From Chaetoceros tenuissimus (taxonomy: Eukaryota; Bacillariophyta; Thalassiosirophyceae; Chaetocerotales; Chaetocerotaceae): 64,000 nucleotides of DNA. This document shows positions 51,175-62,949 of this stretch, in pieces. Position 1 is the first letter of the stretch. The number at the start of each line of letters is the position of its first letter. Under the pieces are notes generated by a model, which did not search any database, was not told the DNA's origin, and saw only the letters and a program-made list of their open reading frames with translations. The position numbers were made by a program, and so were the translations under genes. The stretch lies in the NCBI GenBank assembly GCA_021927905.1, contig BLLK01000020.1, positions 124,001-188,000 on the forward strand, read 5' to 3'.

Positions 51175-53867
51175 ATGAAGTACGGCCAACATCTCCGTGA
51201 AAACATTGCTCCTGAATATGGACCAGAGCCTTATTTGAATTATGCCCATTTAGATGGCATCATTCGTATCTTGAGTGGCAAAGATTTGAGCAGGTGAGAT
51301 GATGAAGACTTGATGTCAAGAGATTCATTTAGATTCTCTCTTAGATGTGGCAGTATATATTATGATAGTACTCTGTGGAATATTCAATTAGTAGCTTTTG
51401 ATGCTTAATTAAGAAGAACAAAAGTCTGTGCTTCAAGGGAAGCTATTTATATGTTGGGAGATGTGTTTATCAGTTCAGTAAGCCTTTCATGAAATTGGGG
51501 TTCTCATCGAAATGTTCATCGGAGGCTGCTTGATTGAATTGAAAAGAGGCTGCCTTGTATCTCTTTCTTTTTCTAATAACTACTTTTTATCTACTTACTG
51601 ACACTATCTCTTTCTCTCTCCCCTTTACAGTGCCGATATGGACTCTCGTCAGGTATCTCTCACGACACCGGCACCCACCAACAAGAAAGGAATCGTACTC
51701 GACTCAGCAACCATCACAGAAGAAGCATTCATATCCTCCATCGACTCAGAACTTACAAAAGTGGAACACTTTACACTACGCAAAGTCACAGACCTCCGTA
51801 ATCAACTCGATGAAATTGAACAAAAACTCAAGGAAATTTCTCTACAGGATGAAGAAGAAACCGATTCCCTTCAAAAACTAGCCGATGACGTTGCTTCCAA
51901 GTTTTTAACTCTTGAAAAATATGTCAATTTGAATTTCATGGGATTTCATAAAATTCTGAAAAAGCATGATAAATACTGTTCTTCTGCACCTTGCAAAACG
52001 TTTTATATCAATCGTATGCATTCGCAAGCATGGGTGAGAGGTGATTATTCCGATGTCGTTGTTAGATTGTCAGCTATCTACAGTGCTTTGAGGAATGATC
52101 AAGTTGCCGAAGAGAATAATGATGCCAGTCAGAGTTTTTTGAGATCCACCACAAAGTATTGGATCAAGACGGAGGATGTTTCCAAGGTGAAATATGCCGT
52201 TTTGAGAAATTTACCAGTGTTTTTGCAAAAGACTAGTACGGGTGAGAGTGATTCACAATTGACCAATAGTGTGTATTTGGATAATGATCAGTTGGAACTT
52301 TATCATGGAAGACTTGATAAGACTCAAGGGGCACTTGCTTTGAGATTGAGATGGTATGGTGCTGCGGAACCATCCATTGTCTTTGTCGAACGCAAGACTC
52401 ATCGTGATAAATGGATTGGAGAAGTTTCTGTCAAGGAGAGATTCATGGTACGTAGACATGTATATGTATGCATTATAGTATATTCTAGCGTTTCCTGAGG
52501 ATGTATCTGACACTCTAATCTTTTCTTGTAGGTAAAAGAAAAAGAAGTGCAGCAAGTACTCACCAATACATACCCAATCAAAACCAAAAAGGAGAAAATG
52601 ATCAAGGAAGGATCTACACAAGATGAAGCAGATGATTGGGAATGTCTTGCATCGGAAATTACACAAGCAATCAGTTCCAAGCAGCTTGTACCGACCATGA
52701 GAACTCAATACATGAGAACTGCGTTTCAGATTCCTTTTGATGCTACCGTTAGAGTTAGTTTGGATACTAATTTGTGTATGATTTCCGAACGTGGTTATGA
52801 TCTCAAAAATATGACGGTATGGTACGTATTTGTCTATGTCGAATGGAATTATAATACGTATTTCGAATATCGCATCTGACCACTTTTGAAGGCACAGAGA
52901 CCCGAATCAGACTATTGCTCACAATGAGATTACTCGTTTTCCTCATGCGGTGTTGGAAATTAAGCTTGAACTCAAGGGAGAGAATGCTGCTCCTCCAAAG
53001 TGGGTCACTGATTTGCAAAACTCGGGCTTACTTTACGAAGTGCATAAGTTTTCGAAATTCATCCATGGATGTGCAGTAATGATGCCTGAAGATGTAAGAG
53101 CTGTACCATACTGGGTGGATGATGCTTCCTTGAGACAGTCAATCATTGCTTCGGGTGGTGGGCGTATCCTAGTACGTGATGACATGACGGAGCAAGAAAA
53201 GAAAGCTCTCAAGTTGAAGCATCCAGGTTCTGGGCCAGGTGCGAATCAAGTTTATGATCACTTGCTTCCTTTTGGAGACATTGAAGATAACAAGGTCAAT
53301 ACTGCTACTGGGAGAACTAATGTGTCGAAATTGGCATCCAAGGGAGTCATTGACAATAGCAGAAAGTATGATCCGTCCACTGCTGGAAAGTTTGGATCGA
53401 ACTTTTACGATGATGATCTTGAGGAAATGGAAGAAGAGCAAGAAACTTGTATGGGATGGCTGTTCCCATTCTGTTCACCATACAACAACATGTCTGTAGT
53501 AGCTCCAACCTCTGTTCAAAAGATTGAACCAAAGATTTTCTTTGCGAATGAACGTACCTTTTTGCATTGGTTGCATGCAGGAATTACTTTGTATTCTATT
53601 GCAAGTGCAATCCTGGTATTTTCGGAAGATGGGGCGAGCTGGGCACATTGGTATGCAATGGCGTTGCTACCGATTGCGCTTGGATTCTGTATGTATGCAC
53701 TGCATGTCTTCTTGTGGAGAGCAGATAGAATCAAGACTAGAATCCCTGGAAGATGGGATGATCCACGAGGACCGTATGTTCTTGGAGGTTTACTTGTCAT
53801 TGTTCTTTCGGTGAATTTTATTACAAAGTTGGAGCAAATCTGGGATTATGAAAGTATGGAGTTGTAG
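51175..53867 (+). CDS. VTC4: VTC4-type polyphosphate polymerase (SPX-VTC-membrane)
   Basis: There are four exons: 51175-51293, 51631-52447, 52532-52821 and 52892-53867. Junctions keep the frame for 733 residues. The N-terminal SPX domain begins MKYGQHLRENIAPEY and includes FMGFHKILKKHDKYC (about 143-157), which senses inositol pyrophosphates. The catalytic tunnel domain (about 210-520) has LALRLRWYG, VFVERKTHRDKWIGEVSVKERF (basic residues of the triphosphate tunnel), TAFQIPFDATVRVSLDTNL and AVLEIKLEL. An acidic linker leads to a C-terminal three-helix DUF202-type membrane domain (ERTFLHWLHAGITLYS...). The protein makes polyphosphate from ATP at the vacuole membrane. The first intron (337 bp) is four to five times longer than the others seen here and is preceded by only 39 codons. 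Confidence 0.9.
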
Positions 53868-54368
53868 TGACGATATAAGGATTTCTTGACACGTAACTTT
53901 AAAATTGTTAAAACTTATATTCTTTGTTGAATGAGCATTAGACAATTGTCGTTGTCGATGTTCAGTATTAGAATGAAAATGAATGAAGCCGAACATTTGA
54001 ATGCAAAGATTTTCCCCCTTTTATTTGGAGGGATTTTCCGCAGTTCAACGCCATCTGTTTCCTCTTAAATCAATCAAATACTTTAAAATTAGTGTAAAAA
54101 GTATGAAATGACTCGTTGAAATGTCTCATAGTATCAACTAGCCTTCCCATTCAATGTTGAATGGTGGATAATGAACGAAAAGCGAAGATGTTGCGACAAT
54201 AAAGGTTCGCGCTATCAAAGTTGCTTGCTTGTTGTTGATATTTTTCTTGCATAAACAGGACTTCCCACTTTGATTGCATTCTCATAGTTGTACTCATATA
54301 CTAAACTGACATCTAAAACGAGAAGGGCATACTCATAAATTGAGAAATCAACATTCAAGATATAAAAC
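53868..54368. other. Spacer upstream of kinase 1
   Basis: No gene is seen. It holds AT-rich promoter space of kinase 1 and the 3' flank of VTC4. Confidence 0.4.
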
Positions 54369-55670
54369 ATGATGACTGATGTTCAAAAGAAAGCAGTTCA
54401 GTTTGCTCCTCCACCTAGAGGAACAATGGGTCCAAGAAGAGGCAGCGTGATGCGTATGCAGCGTTGTCAAGAGAGTCTGGCTCGAATGCACGTTGATTCA
54501 AACATCTTTAATAAATCTTTCCGTGTCTCCGGCCTCAAGCCTGCAGGTAAATGATATCTTCTTTATTACTATTGCGTTTATTTACTCTAATCTAACAAAC
54601 CGCTTTTTCTCCCCTTCCTATTTTTTGCAGATGTAAAAACTGGTAGAGTGATTGGAAGCGGAGGATTCGGACAACTAAAAAGTGTTCGAAACCTTTTTAC
54701 TTCACTCAGTACCATTGACACTCAAGGTACTGGAGATAGTTCTTCTATTGAAGGTGAATCTTCTGAAAATGTTGAAGTCTCGACACAAGCTGAGCCATTT
54801 AATCCTCGTAAATATGTTATGAAGGAAGTGAGAGCTAGTATCGACAATACCAAAGTTCTAGAGGCCTCAATTGACCTCGCCAAGGAGGCAAGATTTCTAC
54901 AATCGCTTTCACATCATCCAAACATTGGGTAGAAGAGACTTTTTCATTCTTATTGAAAAGCTAGAGACTACACTCGAAGATCTCATTCATCTTGAATGGA
55001 AGACTCTTCAACGCAACATCAAGAACAATACAGGTCTAGGATACGATTTATCAAAGTCGCCTAAGCAGCTCAAGAAAGAAGCAGAGCAAAACTTTTTAAA
55101 CATGAGACTCAACTTTGTGTCTGGTATTTGTTCTGGACTAGCTTTTCTTCATGAAAGCAGGTAAGTTCACATCCGAGAAATATATTCATGTCATTCATTC
55201 AAACAACAGCCTTCTCACTTGTTGATAGAGTTCTGTTTAGAGACATCAAGAGTTCAAATATTGGAGTCACTTTTGATGGTACACCACAAATCTTTGATTT
55301 CGGTCTAGCTCGTGAACTGAAAGATAGAGATAAAACAGATGAAGAAGGCAATTATAATTTGACGAAAATGGTAGGGACACTGCGTTATATGGCTCCTGAG
55401 GTCTTTGTAGGTCAGACGTATGGCCTCAAATCGGATGTGTACAGTTTTGCAATTTTACTTTATGAAATCTTTGCTCTAGAGCTGTCATTCAAGGGTATGC
55501 AACAAAAAGAGTTTTGTAAATATGCTCACGAGAAAAATAAGCGTCCAAAGATGGATAAGAAGTGGTCAAAAGATATCCGCAAAATCATGGAAACAAACTG
55601 GCACCGCAATCCAAGTAAGCGTTCAACAATGGATGCTATTGGAGAACAGGTCAAGGCAATGATTGCATAG
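54369..55670 (+). pseudogene. Protein kinase 1 of a local trio, with a coding deletion
   Basis: Exons 54369-54546, 54631-55160 and 55229-55670; introns 84 and 68 bp. The N-terminus shares RCQESLARMHVDSNIF with its paralogues. The kinase domain has the glycine loop IGSGGFGQLKS, YVMKEVR (beta-3 Lys), a large insert between loop and Lys, LHESR|VLFRDIKSSN (FRD where most kinases have HRD), IFDFGLARELK (DFG), then MAPEV and DVYSF. At SHHPNI the sequence jumps to GRRDFFILIEK; paralogues have about nine more residues there, and the frame changes by one. So a segment has been deleted and the gene is broken, unless this is a sequence error. A 32-bp intron there would be too short. Confidence 0.6.
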
Positions 55671-56247
55671 ACTCAGGCGTCTATATATGCATCTATACAT
55701 ATATTGGACCTATATATTAGCTATACATTTTAGTCATGAATGATTGATCGGCCGCGTAATGTTTTCTACAATAGAAGTTCATTTTGCTCAGCACGAAAAT
55801 GTCAAATTCTCATAGGATACATATAATACATATGAACGGAAGATTAATTACATATTCAAATATATTTCATAAAACCTATGTAGATACTTGTATGTTGGAA
55901 TCTAGATCAGGAGGCTGTACGTATTGCATATCACATATCTTTTTCATCGGAGTATTCAAAATGAAAGCGCAAGGTTGATCAACAGCTGCTCTTTTCTATG
56001 GCTTCTCAGTGGTGTCAGGAAACTTTTGCATTTTCATCTTAGATGTCAATGGGCTTCTCAAAAGGCCATTTCAAAAGTCTTACATTTGCAGAATGCTTCA
56101 AGATTACTTTTTGAATTGTACGAGCACACTCACTTGCTTTTCTCAATTACATTCTCAAGTTGATAATGCTTCTAGGGTACTGTTACTTGTAGTGAATATT
56201 TTGCAAAAGAAAGATAGCCTCTGGTTCGTCAACTCAGAAACACCATA
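55671..56247. other. Spacer between kinases 1 and 2
   Basis: AT-rich text without a recognisable gene. The small + strand frames have no family signature. Confidence 0.4.
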
Positions 56248-57617
56248 ATGGAAGTCGAAAAGGAAATGAACAGTTCTAGCGGACGTAGAGACAGCGCCTT
56301 GAGAATCCTGCGCTGCCAGGAGAGTTTGAAAGATATGTACACTGATTCAAATATCTTTCATGAATCAAAAAGTACTTCTCAGATACAGTTGCAGGACGTA
56401 AAGAGAGGCAGTGTGATAGGCCGGGGTACTTTCGGGCAAGTTAGATCTCTTACTAGTCTACTTTTTACTCATGAGACCTCTTTAACGCAAGCAAGTAGTG
56501 GAAACAGTATGAATTCCATTGATGACAATGTAGTTGAAGAAGGAAACTCACAGAGCTCTAATGACCCAATGTCAGATATATCCTCCCCTCAAAAGTATGT
56601 ACTGAAAGAAATAAGAGGAAGTATTTTGAACCAAGGTGATGCGACCGCAGTTGAGGCTGCTGCCATCGATCTTGCAAGAGAGTCTCGATTTCTTCAGTTA
56701 CTTTCTCGTCATGAAAATATCATTAGCGTTTATTCCACTGGAGGGTGCGAGGGCAGTAGAAATTTCTTTATTCTAATGGAGAAGATTAATAAGACGTTGG
56801 ATGATCTAATTCAAGGAGAGTGGAAATTTCTACAAAAGAACATCGGTAGCATTGCTGTACAAAAGTACCTCAAGGAACAAGTTTCAGATCAACAACATGA
56901 TTTTGACTTATCCAAGACATCTAAAGACCTCAAGAGAGAAGCTACGAATAACTTTTTGTTGCTGCGCCTACAAATTATAGAAGGAATTGCTTCTGGCCTT
57001 AGCTTTCTTCATGAACACAAGTAAGTAGCATGAGTTTTCAAAGTTCTTTGTTTGAAAAAAGCATTCACTTCACATTTTGAAAGTGTTTTATTTAGAGATG
57101 TAAAATCAAGCAATATTGGTATCAGTTCCGAGGGTGTGCCGATAATCTTTGACTTTGGACTAGCTCGTGAACTCAAAGATAAGGACAGGGTTGACGAAGA
57201 AGGCAATTATAAGCTCACAAAAATGGTTGGGAGTTTTAGGTATGTTTGTATATTATGAATTTCTTCAATACCTCAATTTCATATTTTTCAAAAGCTCATC
57301 TTCTTATGAACTCCCCCAAAAGATACATGTCTCCAGAAGCCTACAAAGGTGAACCTTACGGCTTAGCCTCCGATGTGCATAGTTTCTCACTACTTTTCTA
57401 TGAAGCTTTGGCTCTCGAAAAGCCTTTTCATAGAATTCATCCTTTGCGATTTCAACGTGCTGTATTTGAGAAGAAGAAACGGCCAAAGATCAACAAGAGC
57501 GTTCCAAAAGATATCAGACAGCTATTAGAGCGTGGATGGCATCCCGAGCCAATGAATCGCCCTTCAGCAAAACAGATTGGGGATTTTGTAAAAACCTACA
57601 TTGCTATTAATAAATAA
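56248..57617 (+). CDS. Protein kinase 2 (FRD type), intact
   Basis: Exons 56248-57020, 57084-57239 and 57323-57617; introns 63 and 83 bp; 407 residues. The family leader ILRCQESLKDMYTDSNIFHES is followed by IGRGTFGQVRS (glycine loop) and an insert of about 70 residues. Then come YVLKEIRGS (Lys), an alpha-C Glu in LARESRFLQLL, HENIISVYSTGG, FFILMEKINKTLDDLI, LHEHN|VLFRDVKSSN, IFDFGLARELK, a long activation segment, YMSPEAY, DVHSFSLLFYEALAL and the C-lobe end RGWHPEPMNRPSAKQI. All catalytic residues are present apart from the His of HRD, which is Phe. The C-lobe layout recalls TKL/Raf-like kinases. Cytosolic. The second intron lies just before the APE-like motif. Confidence 0.75.
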
Positions 57618-57726
57618 TTGTATAACAGAGGTAAAACTTTTTTCTACCTTTGATAAATCTAGAACTGTTTAGCTTATAACTGTATATCAACATAACACAT
57701 TTTACTTATCAAATCTTTATTCCTAG

Positions 57727-58834
57727 CTAGACCCAATCTGTCTCATTTCCATACAAGTCTTTGAACATCTGCTGCAATCGTCTTTCGACCTCTTTCATGG
57801 TACATCTCTTGTTAGGGTCTCTATTCCATCCAAGCTCCAAAAGTTCTCTCAAATCTTTATTCCAATATCGTTTCATTTTAGGTCGAATATTCTTTTGCAA
57901 AGCCATGGCGTGTTTGTTCAAATTCATTTCCTTGTATGGAACTTCCATCGCCAAGCATTCCCAAGTCATTAGAGTAAAGGAATATACATCATATGGTAGT
58001 CCATACATAAATCCATTAATTACTTCTAAAGGCTGATAACGCCGAGTACCACAGCACGGCGTCAACAAATATTGATTCTCCCTTTCCTTTTCAAACTCCT
58101 TGAGTTCTCTCGCTAATCCAAAGTCAAATACTCGAGGTACATTATCAAACCCTATACCAATGTTTTGCGGTTTAATATCCCTGAACAGGACATTGTGTTC
58201 ATGCAAAAACACAAATGCGGAAACAATCTTGCATAGAAGAATCAATTGCTCCCTTTGCAAATCCTGTTGATCGGGAGTCAACACATATCTCCTTGACATG
58301 AATTTCGATTTATTGAGAGAATTGTGCTTCACTTTCCACTCGGTATGAATCAGGTATTGGAGTGTATGTTGCAATTTATCAATCACAATTCCAAATCCCT
58401 TTTTACCAATTTCACCAACATTACTATGTATCTTTATAATATATGGATGAAAACTCAATGCTCGTAGAAATTTAGCCTCCTTGGCCAAATCGACTATAGC
58501 ATCTTCTGCAATATCAGATTCAATCACACTGCCTCTAATCTTTTTGAGAGCTAATAAGAGCTAATAAATTCGGTCTGGTACGCTTGACAAACGATGGTGA
58601 AGAGTTGGGATTGGGGAATTGACGTATAGATTTCACTTCTCCGAAACCACCTTTGCCGAGTGTATTGCCTAGTTGAATTTGTGAATTACGTAACATGAGT
58701 ATTTCCGATAAGGATTTATGAAATAGGTTGGAATCTGTTTGAAGGTTTTCGAGTGATTCTTCTGCATGTTGTTGAATCATGAGAGAGTCTCGATTGTTGG
58801 TAGTGAGTCCTCGTGTATCTGGTCTAGCTGTCAT
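57727..58834 (-). pseudogene. Protein kinase 3 of the trio, broken by a 10-bp tandem duplication
   Basis: Single exon, start at 58834 (MTARPDTRGL). The leader QQHAEESLENLQTDSNLFHKS and glycine loop LGKGGFGEVKS match the paralogues. Then a perfect 10-bp tandem duplication (gagctaataa twice, 58548-58567) shifts the frame. With one unit counted the sequence reads LLALKKIRGSVIESD and continues to the end for 365 residues. The C-lobe has LHEHNVLFRDIKPQN, VFDFGLARELK, YQPLEVI, DVYSFTLMTWECLAM and LGWNRDPNKRCTMKEV. It lacks the introns of kinases 1 and 2, so it may be a retrocopy or an older intron-free form. It converges with kinase 2. The break could be a sequence error. Confidence 0.65.
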
Positions 58835-59279
58835 CTTGTCAAGCAATGAAATATAAATAAGATGTGCAATGAACTGATATATATATATTTGCAATACTCG
58901 AAGTTTACGAGTACGGGTGTGAGTCGTGCCGTCTTTTGTGTCGAGTACCGAATAATATAGAATCGATCTTCTTTTATATTGCAGCTCTTTTTGTAGTAGG
59001 TTTCATCTCAGTAGCTAGTGTTCTCGTTTCATTGATTTTTCCATCACATGCGAGCATGCTTTCACAAAATGTTTGTCGTGGAATGCGAAGCCTAAAATTT
59101 GGCGGGAAATTAAAAAGGCTCTGTATGACACTTTTGAATTTTGTCGGATTGGGAGATACTCCGAACTCCATCGAAGATGTGAAAAAGATCGTGATACCTG
59201 GAACAAAAATGAGGCATTTTGGCATTTTCATATGTAATAAATATGCATAAATAGCTTCTATAAGCAACTAACAAACAGA
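58835..59279. other. Divergent spacer between kinase 3 and the PDI gene
   Basis: A small + strand frame from 58936 (about 104 residues, with one hydrophobic stretch) has no family signature and I do not call it a gene. An AT-rich section precedes the PDI start. Confidence 0.4.
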
Positions 59280-60706
59280 ATGCAGCACCTTTCGTTTCTT
59301 CTCTTGTTCCTGTCATGTCTCATGGCACCCATTGCTGCTCTTTATGAAGATTCCTCTGCAGTGATTCAATATGAAAAGACGTCTGAATTCAAAGCAGCTG
59401 TATCTAAAAAGGGACTGACAATGGTTCAATTTTATGCACCGTGGTGTGGACACTGTAAACAATTCTCACCAGTCTATCAACAGATTGCAGCAATGTTTGA
59501 AGGCATTGTAGATTTTGTAGCGGTTGATACGGATGGACCTTTGAAAAGACTCATGGGCGAGTACAATGTTCAGGGCTTTCCTACAATGAAACTATTTGTC
59601 GATGGCAACATTGAAAATATTGAAACTAGAGATCCAAATGAATTGGTCAATCTTTTACTCAAGAGAATGAATGATGTCATTCAACAGAGAGCTGATGATA
59701 TCATGGCTGGTGGAAATAAGGATAGTGCTGGTGGTGGTTCTAGCAGTAGTTCGGGTAGTAGAGGCAACAGTCGTCATAAAGCCAAGGGAGTCATGGAACT
59801 CACTTCGCAAACTTTTGATGAACATGTCTATCAGAATCCAAATGTTGTCGCTGTCGCATTCATTGCTCCATGGTGGTACGTCTAACATGTACTTTTATAT
59901 ATTTCATCCTACCTTCAAATGACTCACACTTTTTCTTCTATAGCGGATACTGCAAGCAGCTATTACCAGAATGGGAAATTGCAGCTCAAAAACTCAAAAA
60001 GCAAGGTGCAAACCTTTATACGGTAGATGCTACTCAAGAAGAACAACTTGCATCGCAATTCCAAGTACAAGGATTTCCAACCATTAAACTCTTTCCAGGA
60101 GGGCAAAAATCTTTTAGAGATGCTCGTGATTTTGAAGGGGGGAGACAGCAAGAACAAATTGTGCAATATGTGCTTCAAGAGGTAGATAGGTCTGGGGTTC
60201 CAAAACAGATTGCGCAAATGACTTCTTCCACTGTGTTTGAAGAAACATGTGTTGATGAGGATGGATCAACCAGTACCATTTGTGTCATTGTAGCTTTGCC
60301 TCATATTCTTGAAACAGGAGCGGAAGGAAGAAATAAATACAAGGATTTGATTATGGATGCTAGTAAATCTGTTAGAGGCATGTCGTTTGAATTCTTGTGG
60401 ATGGAAGGTTATTCACAGCCAAAATTGGAAGAGGCTTTGGAAATGTCATTTGGATATCCTGCTGTAGCTGCAATCTCTTTCAATAAAGGTGTCTATGCGA
60501 TTCATAGATCTAGCTTTAGTGAAGCCAATATTCGAAAGTTTCTATTGGGTATCACTTCTGGAAAAGTACCTACTTACAAATTGAAAGATGGGGCTGTGCC
60601 AGAGATAGTTTCTGTGGAAGAATGGGATGGCCAAGATGGTGAAGTCTTTGAAGAGGACTTGAGTTGGATGGACGACGACGAAGATTTTGGAAATGATGAG
60701 TTTTAG
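59280..60706 (+). CDS. Protein disulfide isomerase with two thioredoxin domains (PDIA6/P5-like)
   Basis: Exons 59280-59875 and 59944-60706; the 68-bp intron (GTACGT...ATAG) falls inside the second active site and splicing gives WCGYC; 452 residues. Signal peptide (LSFLLLFLSCLMAPIAA). The first thioredoxin domain has YAPWCGHCKQF (about 58-68) and FPTMKLF. A glycine/serine linker with GGGSSSSSGS follows. The second domain has IAPWWCGYCKQL and FPTIKLF, then a b-type non-catalytic domain resembling the PDIA6 C-terminus (CVIVALPHILETG, FLWMEGYSQPKLEEAL, YPAVAAISFNKGVYA). The acidic end is GNDEF, a possible variant ER-retention signal in place of KDEL. It forms and shuffles disulfides of secretory proteins in the ER. 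Confidence 0.85.
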
Positions 60707-60804
60707 ATAGAATAGGCGATTTAGCGGTATCGATATGAAATATGTCATAATTTTAGAACAATTTTATAACTATCTTTATTCTTTTTATGTTAAATCTATT
60801 GCCT

Positions 60805-62949
60805 CTAGTTGGTTGGAGTCAATGTCAAAATTGCTACACACCACATGGTAAGAGCAATAGCAGCTTGACTCAAAGATGCTTGATCGACCTCATTTCGTGC
60901 TGGAATTTCCAAATCCTTTTGCGTGAAACTGGTGACAAAGAGATAACTCAAAAAGATATCCTGATGGCCACTAAAGATTGTATACAATAAAATAGCAAAG
61001 TAGACTAGTCCACTGAATGCAACATGCCCTGGTCGTCCCAACAATGCAAGGGACATTCTACCGCCATCTGTAGCTGCCAATGGAATCGTATCCAATGCAT
61101 TAATCATCAACCCAGCAATACCTGCAATGGCAAATGGATGCAAAATCACTGGCGTATTTGGATCCTGTTGGAGTAAGAGTCCATCACCTCCTCCCAAAAC
61201 ATAATCAACAATGTTTGCACCCAAGGAACTCAACTGCAAGAATCCGACCGGTATAGAAGGTGCATATGTAACCTGATCTGGATTCATTTCCAAAGTCATT
61301 TGCAATCCCAATATCAAAAATACAAAGGAAGTAATCATACCCGCAAGCGGCCCAATAAATGCGAAATTGAACAATGTACTAAAATTCTTTGGAGAAGTTT
61401 TGATACGATTCTGAAAAGACATGTACGGCAACGAAATCAATGGTAGGATAGTCGGCGGTGTAATTTTGAACCCTTCCTTTTTTGCGACCGCAAGGTGTGC
61501 AACTTCATGACTGGCTTGTGTAATACCAATTGCAATGAGAAAAGGCGAAACCAATTGATTGAACCAAGTCAAATCATAATCCAATTGCCCTTGAGCGGAT
61601 TGCAAACGTTGCATGATGGTATCATTCTGTCCAAAGATCCCAATGGCGAACACAAACGCCAAGAATAACGAAATAGAAGATACACCCGTACTCAAAAGTG
61701 TGTTTTGTTCCGGAGACATGTCTTTGGAATGAACAATGAGTACAGCCGCTCCATTCAAATCTTCTTCAAATTCCAACATTTGAGGAGTAGGATCAGTCAT
61801 GTAGGAAACTTGATACTTTTCCGACCACGCAGCTGGTAGTAAATCTTCAATCGCTTCATCTAATTTCGCAATGAGTGCATCACCATCGTCTTTGAGTTTG
61901 GAAGCCATACTTCCTCGAATCAGATATCCTCCACTAATTTTCTCAGGAGGACCCGATTGCGACCAAGTATCTTTTCCAATCTTGCCTAGTACTTGCGTTG
62001 TAAACACTTCCACTTCTGGCTGGGTAGGCACTGTTCCTTCCTTTCGAGTTTGTCGTGGTAAAAAGTTCTCCACCATGCTATTAATTTCTTCCATATTAGT
62101 TGCATCTGGCTGTCGAAATGGGTTGAATGGATCGTCCGGTTCTTTCAAAACAGGTTTTCCAAACACTGCATTCTTGTCACTGATAGATTTCATATCGACA
62201 ATCAATTCTTTAGGATTCAATTCTTGTTGATAGAGAGATTGCAGTTTGGTAGTCGATAGTGAATCACTCAATTCATACAGTCCTAGAACAATGATGGCAG
62301 GTGCAGCCATAGTTTCATCCAAGTCGATACTTTTCGCCAAAGCCTGTCTCATTGGCTTTGGAAGCGATGTATAATATTCCACAGCGGAAGTCAATTCTGC
62401 TTCTGTAATGGTTGCTTTGATTTTTCGATTGGCATATAAATTCGTCTGGGTAGTGACTCTCTCTTCGTCTACACTGTTGCTGTTGCTGTTATCTAAACTA
62501 GATTGTACTTGCATTTCTGACACATTACTCTTCTCCTCTTTATCATTGAACAAAGTATCAAAAGAAGACAAGAGAGAAGGATCGACACGATTCGCCAGAG
62601 CTTGAATCTGTTTCTTCAATTCATTTTGTTTCTTTGACAAATCTTTACCCTTTAACTCGTCCAAAGTCTGAAATTCAGATTCAATCTTTTGAATCTTTTG
62701 CAGATTAAGTTCCGCTTCCATTTTTTCAGCTTCAAGTTTTATTTGAGCAGCTTGAGCTTTTAATTTATCTAAATCATTTGTAGAGGAATACAATTGAAAG
62801 GAAGTTTGTTTTCTTTGACCAATATTATTTTGTAAAGGTGAGAAAGAAGAAATGCGGTTCTTTCTGGTTGTAGATGAAAAACTTTGCGATGACTCGAGAA
62901 GCGACAAGAGAGTCACTGCTGCTGCATATTTAGAAGACAAGGTTTTCAT
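60805..62949 (-). CDS. Plastid EGY-type site-2 metalloprotease (M50)
   Basis: The protein has 714 residues, one exon. The N-terminus looks like a bipartite plastid presequence (signal-like core AAVTLLSLLESSQSF, then a Ser/Arg-rich stretch). A coiled-coil region (about 57-120) is followed by an EGY-like soluble segment. The membrane domain has ASHEVAHLAVA (HExxH zinc site), PPTILPLISLPYMSF, FAFIGPLAGMITSFVFLILGL and NALDTIPLAATDGGR, which carries the second motif (N...P..DGGR). EGY1/EGY2 proteases of plants and algae cut membrane proteins in the thylakoid and matter for chloroplast development. Both metal motifs are present, so it should be active. It converges with the PDI gene (98 bp between stops). 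Confidence 0.85.
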   Translation of the reverse strand: MKTLSSKYAAAVTLLSLLESSQSFSSTTRKNRISSFSPLQNNIGQRKQTSFQLYSSTNDLDKLKAQAAQIKLEAEKMEAELNLQKIQKIESEFQTLDELKGKDLSKKQNELKKQIQALANRVDPSLLSSFDTLFNDKEEKSNVSEMQVQSSLDNSNSNSVDEERVTTQTNLYANRKIKATITEAELTSAVEYYTSLPKPMRQALAKSIDLDETMAAPAIIVLGLYELSDSLSTTKLQSLYQQELNPKELIVDMKSISDKNAVFGKPVLKEPDDPFNPFRQPDATNMEEINSMVENFLPRQTRKEGTVPTQPEVEVFTTQVLGKIGKDTWSQSGPPEKISGGYLIRGSMASKLKDDGDALIAKLDEAIEDLLPAAWSEKYQVSYMTDPTPQMLEFEEDLNGAAVLIVHSKDMSPEQNTLLSTGVSSISLFLAFVFAIGIFGQNDTIMQRLQSAQGQLDYDLTWFNQLVSPFLIAIGITQASHEVAHLAVAKKEGFKITPPTILPLISLPYMSFQNRIKTSPKNFSTLFNFAFIGPLAGMITSFVFLILGLQMTLEMNPDQVTYAPSIPVGFLQLSSLGANIVDYVLGGGDGLLLQQDPNTPVILHPFAIAGIAGLMINALDTIPLAATDGGRMSLALLGRPGHVAFSGLVYFAILLYTIFSGHQDIFLSYLFVTSFTQKDLEIPARNEVDQASLSQAAIALTMWCVAILTLTPTN

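Noticed and set aside
54925-54965. A mini-intron explaining the frame change in kinase 1
   Set aside because: The only GT...AG span there is about 32 bp, far below the 63-90 bp introns of this genome, and residues conserved in paralogues would still be missing.
58936-59250. Small gene of about 104 codons between kinase 3 and PDI
   Set aside because: Only one weak hydrophobic stretch and no recognisable motif; antisense frames of the same length exist.
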